Assembly: GCA_910585935.1 (NCBI GenBank) | Contig: CAJUHN010000061.1 | Coordinates: forward strand, 1-16,772 | Reading direction: 5' to 3' | DNA: 16,772 nucleotides | Origin: an uncultured Lachnospiraceae bacterium | GTDB taxonomy: Bacteria; Bacillota; Clostridia; Lachnospirales; Lachnospiraceae | Program-made: the position numbers and the translations under genes | Part shown: piece by piece, positions 14,505 to 16,772 of the stretch | How the letters are laid out: the number at the start of each line of letters is the position of its first letter | Position numbering within the stretch: position 1 is the first letter of the stretch | The notes under the pieces: model-generated | Seen by the model: the letters and a program-made list of their open reading frames with translations, nothing else | Told to the model about the DNA's origin: nothing | The model's database searches: none

Positions 14505-16772
14505 TTATAATCCATTCTGTTCTGTTCTATTAATAATATCATCTTGCAACGCCTTCGATAACGTAGTAAACAATGCACTATACCCTGCCACTCTCACCAC
14601 TAAAGTCTTATATTTCTCTGGATGTTCCTGCGCATCCAAAAGAGTTTCCCTACTCACCACATTAAACTGCATATGCATTCCTTTTTGGTCAAAAAACGCT
14701 CTTATCAAAGAAGTAAAATCTAACAATCCACTTCTTCCCTTTAATGCAGAAGGATGAAACTTCTGATTAAACAAAGTCCCATTAGAAGCAATCCCATGAT
14801 CTAATCTAGCTACCGAATTAGCTGTAGCAGTAGGTCCATGTGTATCTCTTCCTGCCATCGGTCCTACCCCATCTGCCACAGGTGTATATGCCAGCCTTCC
14901 ATCTGGTGTAGCCCCTGTCTGTTTTCCTAATGGCACATTTGCTGATACGGGATACAATCCTGCCTGAAAGATTCCTCCCCTCGGATTTTTATATTTCTCT
15001 AAAGGTTTTGTATAGGTATATGCTACATCTCTAGCGAATAAATCGACCTCCAAAATATCATTTCCATACTTCGGAACATCGTCTATCATCTCTAAAATCT
15101 CATCATATCGTTTTTTCTGTTCTTCTGTCACTGTTCCATTTAATGCTGTCACAAAAATCTGTGCTATCTGTTCCTCTGACACATGCGCCCCATGAGAAAT
15201 CAAATTCTTCACCACTTCTTTTGTCACCGTTTGCGCTTCCTCTGCCGAAATTCCTCTGCCAAAATTGTCCATTAACGCTTGTTTCATCTCTGCCATGCTC
15301 ACTTTCTTTTTTTCAAAAACAAGCTCCCGAATCACGGCAAGAGAATCCGCTACATTAGCGATTCCAAACCCCTGTGGACCAGTGAAATTATAAACTGCTC
15401 CTCCTTCCTGACAGCTAATCCCTTTCTTAATACAATCATCTACCATAGAAGATTCATAAGGCAGCGGACAGCGCTGTGCATGGGCGACATCAATCGCATT
15501 ATCAGAATTGACTAAAAGACTTATCATATATTCCATCTGTTTTTTATAAGCATCATAAAATTCCTCAAATGTTTTCATCTGTGTCACATCACCTGTTTTT
15601 ATCCCGATTTGCTCTCCTTTATCACACCCATTTGAAAACACGAGTTCTAATACACGACACATATTGAAAAATGCTGCATCATGCCACCCTTCTGTCTTTC
15701 CAGCCTTCTGTGGTTCTACACAACCGATAATATTATAATCTCTGGCATCTTTTAAACTCACTCCCCTGTTCATTAATGCTGGAATAATCACCTCATCATT
15801 GTAATAAGCAGGAAGACCTATTCCTGTTCTCGTGAGTTCTGCTGCCTTTAATAAAAGCTCATTCGGTGTTCCATTCCAAACTCTCACAGAAAGAGACGGC
15901 TGCGGCAATGCCACATGCATAGAGGCTTCTATACACATAAAAGATAAATCATTTGTGACATCTAACCCTTCTTCATTTTGTCCTCCCACAATCAGATTTT
16001 GAAATAAACTATATCCAGCAAACCCTTCTGCGGAAGCGGCATCTCTCGCTTTATTCAAATCATTTAATTTCACCCAAATACAATCGATCAATTCCTGTGC
16101 AAATTCTCTTGTGATCTTTCCTTCTTCTATATCTTTTTGATAATAAGGATACATATATTGGTCAAAACGTCCCGGAGAGATAGAATGACCGCTTGATTCT
16201 GTCTGTAACAACATCTGTATAAACCAAAAAGATTGACAAGCCTCATAAAAAGAAGTAGCACCCCATTCTGGAACTCTGGCACAATTTTTTGCTATCTCCA
16301 ATAATTCCCCTTTTCTCTCAAGATCTCTACATTCTTCCGCCTCTTTTTGAGCTAACTGCGCATATCTTTTCGCATATCGTATCACCGCGTCACAACTTAA
16401 AATCACTGCATTTAAGAAATGACTCTTTTTCGCATAATCTGCATCGGATAATTGACAATTTTTCAATTCCTCTTCTGCCTTTTTTCGTATCCCCTGATAT
16501 CCAATTTGAAGCACTTCTTCATATTTTACTGTAACATGTCCAACTCCATTATAAAAATAGTTACCTGTTGTAAAAATATTATGTTCTATGGCTTTTAATG
16601 CCTCTGGTGCCATATAAGAAGTCGCGAGTTCACTCGTAGTTTTTCCCTTCCAATATTGGTAAGTCGTATGTAATATCTTTTTTGTATCTTCTGCAATAAA
16701 AAAAGGATCTGCACTTCGGCTTGAAATAGTATCAAATTCATCTTCTAACCACGTGTAAGAAAACTCAGGAAA
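14505..16772 (-). CDS. Glycyl radical diol dehydratase (B12-independent propanediol dehydratase type), 5' end outside window
   Basis: The reading frame stays open to the window edge, giving 755 visible residues. The family has about 790-850, so roughly 35-95 N-terminal residues are missing. The internal Met at 16613 is not the start: in-frame DPFFIAEDTKK and YWKGKTTSEL upstream of it are normal family sequence. Seen: the active-site thiyl loop NIIGCVEPQKAGKTEGWHDA (Cys codon 15720-15722, Glu two residues on) and the glycyl radical loop VRVAGYSALF (Gly codon 14583-14585), about 25 residues from the C-terminus. The CVEP loop places it among dehydratases/C-N lyases rather than pyruvate formate-lyases. 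With an aldolase and shell genes nearby, 1,2-propanediol to propionaldehyde is the likely reaction; glycerol or choline as substrate is less likely. It works anaerobically inside the shell and needs the activase at 13410-14201. Confidence 0.95.
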   Translation of the reverse strand, partial: FPEFSYTWLEDEFDTISSRSADPFFIAEDTKKILHTTYQYWKGKTTSELATSYMAPEALKAIEHNIFTTGNYFYNGVGHVTVKYEEVLQIGYQGIRKKAEEELKNCQLSDADYAKKSHFLNAVILSCDAVIRYAKRYAQLAQKEAEECRDLERKGELLEIAKNCARVPEWGATSFYEACQSFWFIQMLLQTESSGHSISPGRFDQYMYPYYQKDIEEGKITREFAQELIDCIWVKLNDLNKARDAASAEGFAGYSLFQNLIVGGQNEEGLDVTNDLSFMCIEASMHVALPQPSLSVRVWNGTPNELLLKAAELTRTGIGLPAYYNDEVIIPALMNRGVSLKDARDYNIIGCVEPQKAGKTEGWHDAAFFNMCRVLELVFSNGCDKGEQIGIKTGDVTQMKTFEEFYDAYKKQMEYMISLLVNSDNAIDVAHAQRCPLPYESSMVDDCIKKGISCQEGGAVYNFTGPQGFGIANVADSLAVIRELVFEKKKVSMAEMKQALMDNFGRGISAEEAQTVTKEVVKNLISHGAHVSEEQIAQIFVTALNGTVTEEQKKRYDEILEMIDDVPKYGNDILEVDLFARDVAYTYTKPLEKYKNPRGGIFQAGLYPVSANVPLGKQTGATPDGRLAYTPVADGVGPMAGRDTHGPTATANSVARLDHGIASNGTLFNQKFHPSALKGRSGLLDFTSLIRAFFDQKGMHMQFNVVSRETLLDAQEHPEKYKTLVVRVAGYSALFTTLSKALQDDIINRTEQNGL

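Noticed and set aside
14505..16613. Start of the diol dehydratase at the Met codon 16611-16613
   Set aside because: The frame is open to the window edge and the 53 residues upstream are normal family sequence, so the true start lies outside the window.

Overview
The window looks like part of the chromosome of an AT-rich, anaerobic Firmicute, most likely a gut Lachnospiraceae (Roseburia/Blautia-like). This is inferred from base composition, strong AGGAGG-type ribosome binding sites and gene content. Every convincing protein gene lies on the minus strand, so biology runs from right (16772) to left (1). The core is a glycyl-radical-enzyme bacterial microcompartment (BMC) locus of the B12-independent fucose/rhamnose - 1,2-propanediol type (GRM5-like).

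Layout in transcription order. (1) A glycyl radical diol dehydratase (14505-16772, cut by the window edge) and its radical-SAM activase (13410-14201). (2) An insertion-like segment (about 8850-13400) with two paralogous lipoproteins (11823-13235 and 9208-11289) that share near-identical 5' ends and upstream regions. (3) A fresh sigma-A-type promoter (8711-8739), then a class II sugar-phosphate aldolase with a C-terminal encapsulation peptide (7843-8643), a PduO-C/HbpS-like protein with an N-terminal encapsulation-type helix (7336-7821), a zinc alcohol dehydrogenase split by a group II intron, three BMC-domain shell proteins (2602-2916, 2219-2497, 1859-2155) and a cytosolic DUF4838 glycosidase-like protein (159-1778).

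Inferred pathway: the aldolase splits fuculose-1-P or rhamnulose-1-P to DHAP and lactaldehyde. Lactaldehyde is reduced to 1,2-propanediol, the radical enzyme dehydrates it to propionaldehyde inside the shell, and the alcohol dehydrogenase recycles NAD(H). The CoA-acylating aldehyde dehydrogenase, phosphotransacylase and pentameric vertex protein expected in such loci are not in the window.

The most unusual feature is the group II intron (about 4137-7250). It sits inside the codons for the N-terminal encapsulation helix of the alcohol dehydrogenase. Conceptual splicing joins a 7-codon first exon, with its own Shine-Dalgarno, in frame to the rest and rebuilds the helix. The intron carries a reverse transcriptase/maturase with an HNH domain. 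One of its RNA hairpin loops is expanded by about 370 nt holding a 28-nt A tract, a 43-codon ORF with a perfect ribosome binding site and several inverted repeats. A second unusual feature is a family of 130-155 bp hairpin repeats (three full copies, one partial). They share a core, but their apical and outer stems differ in sequence while keeping base pairing.
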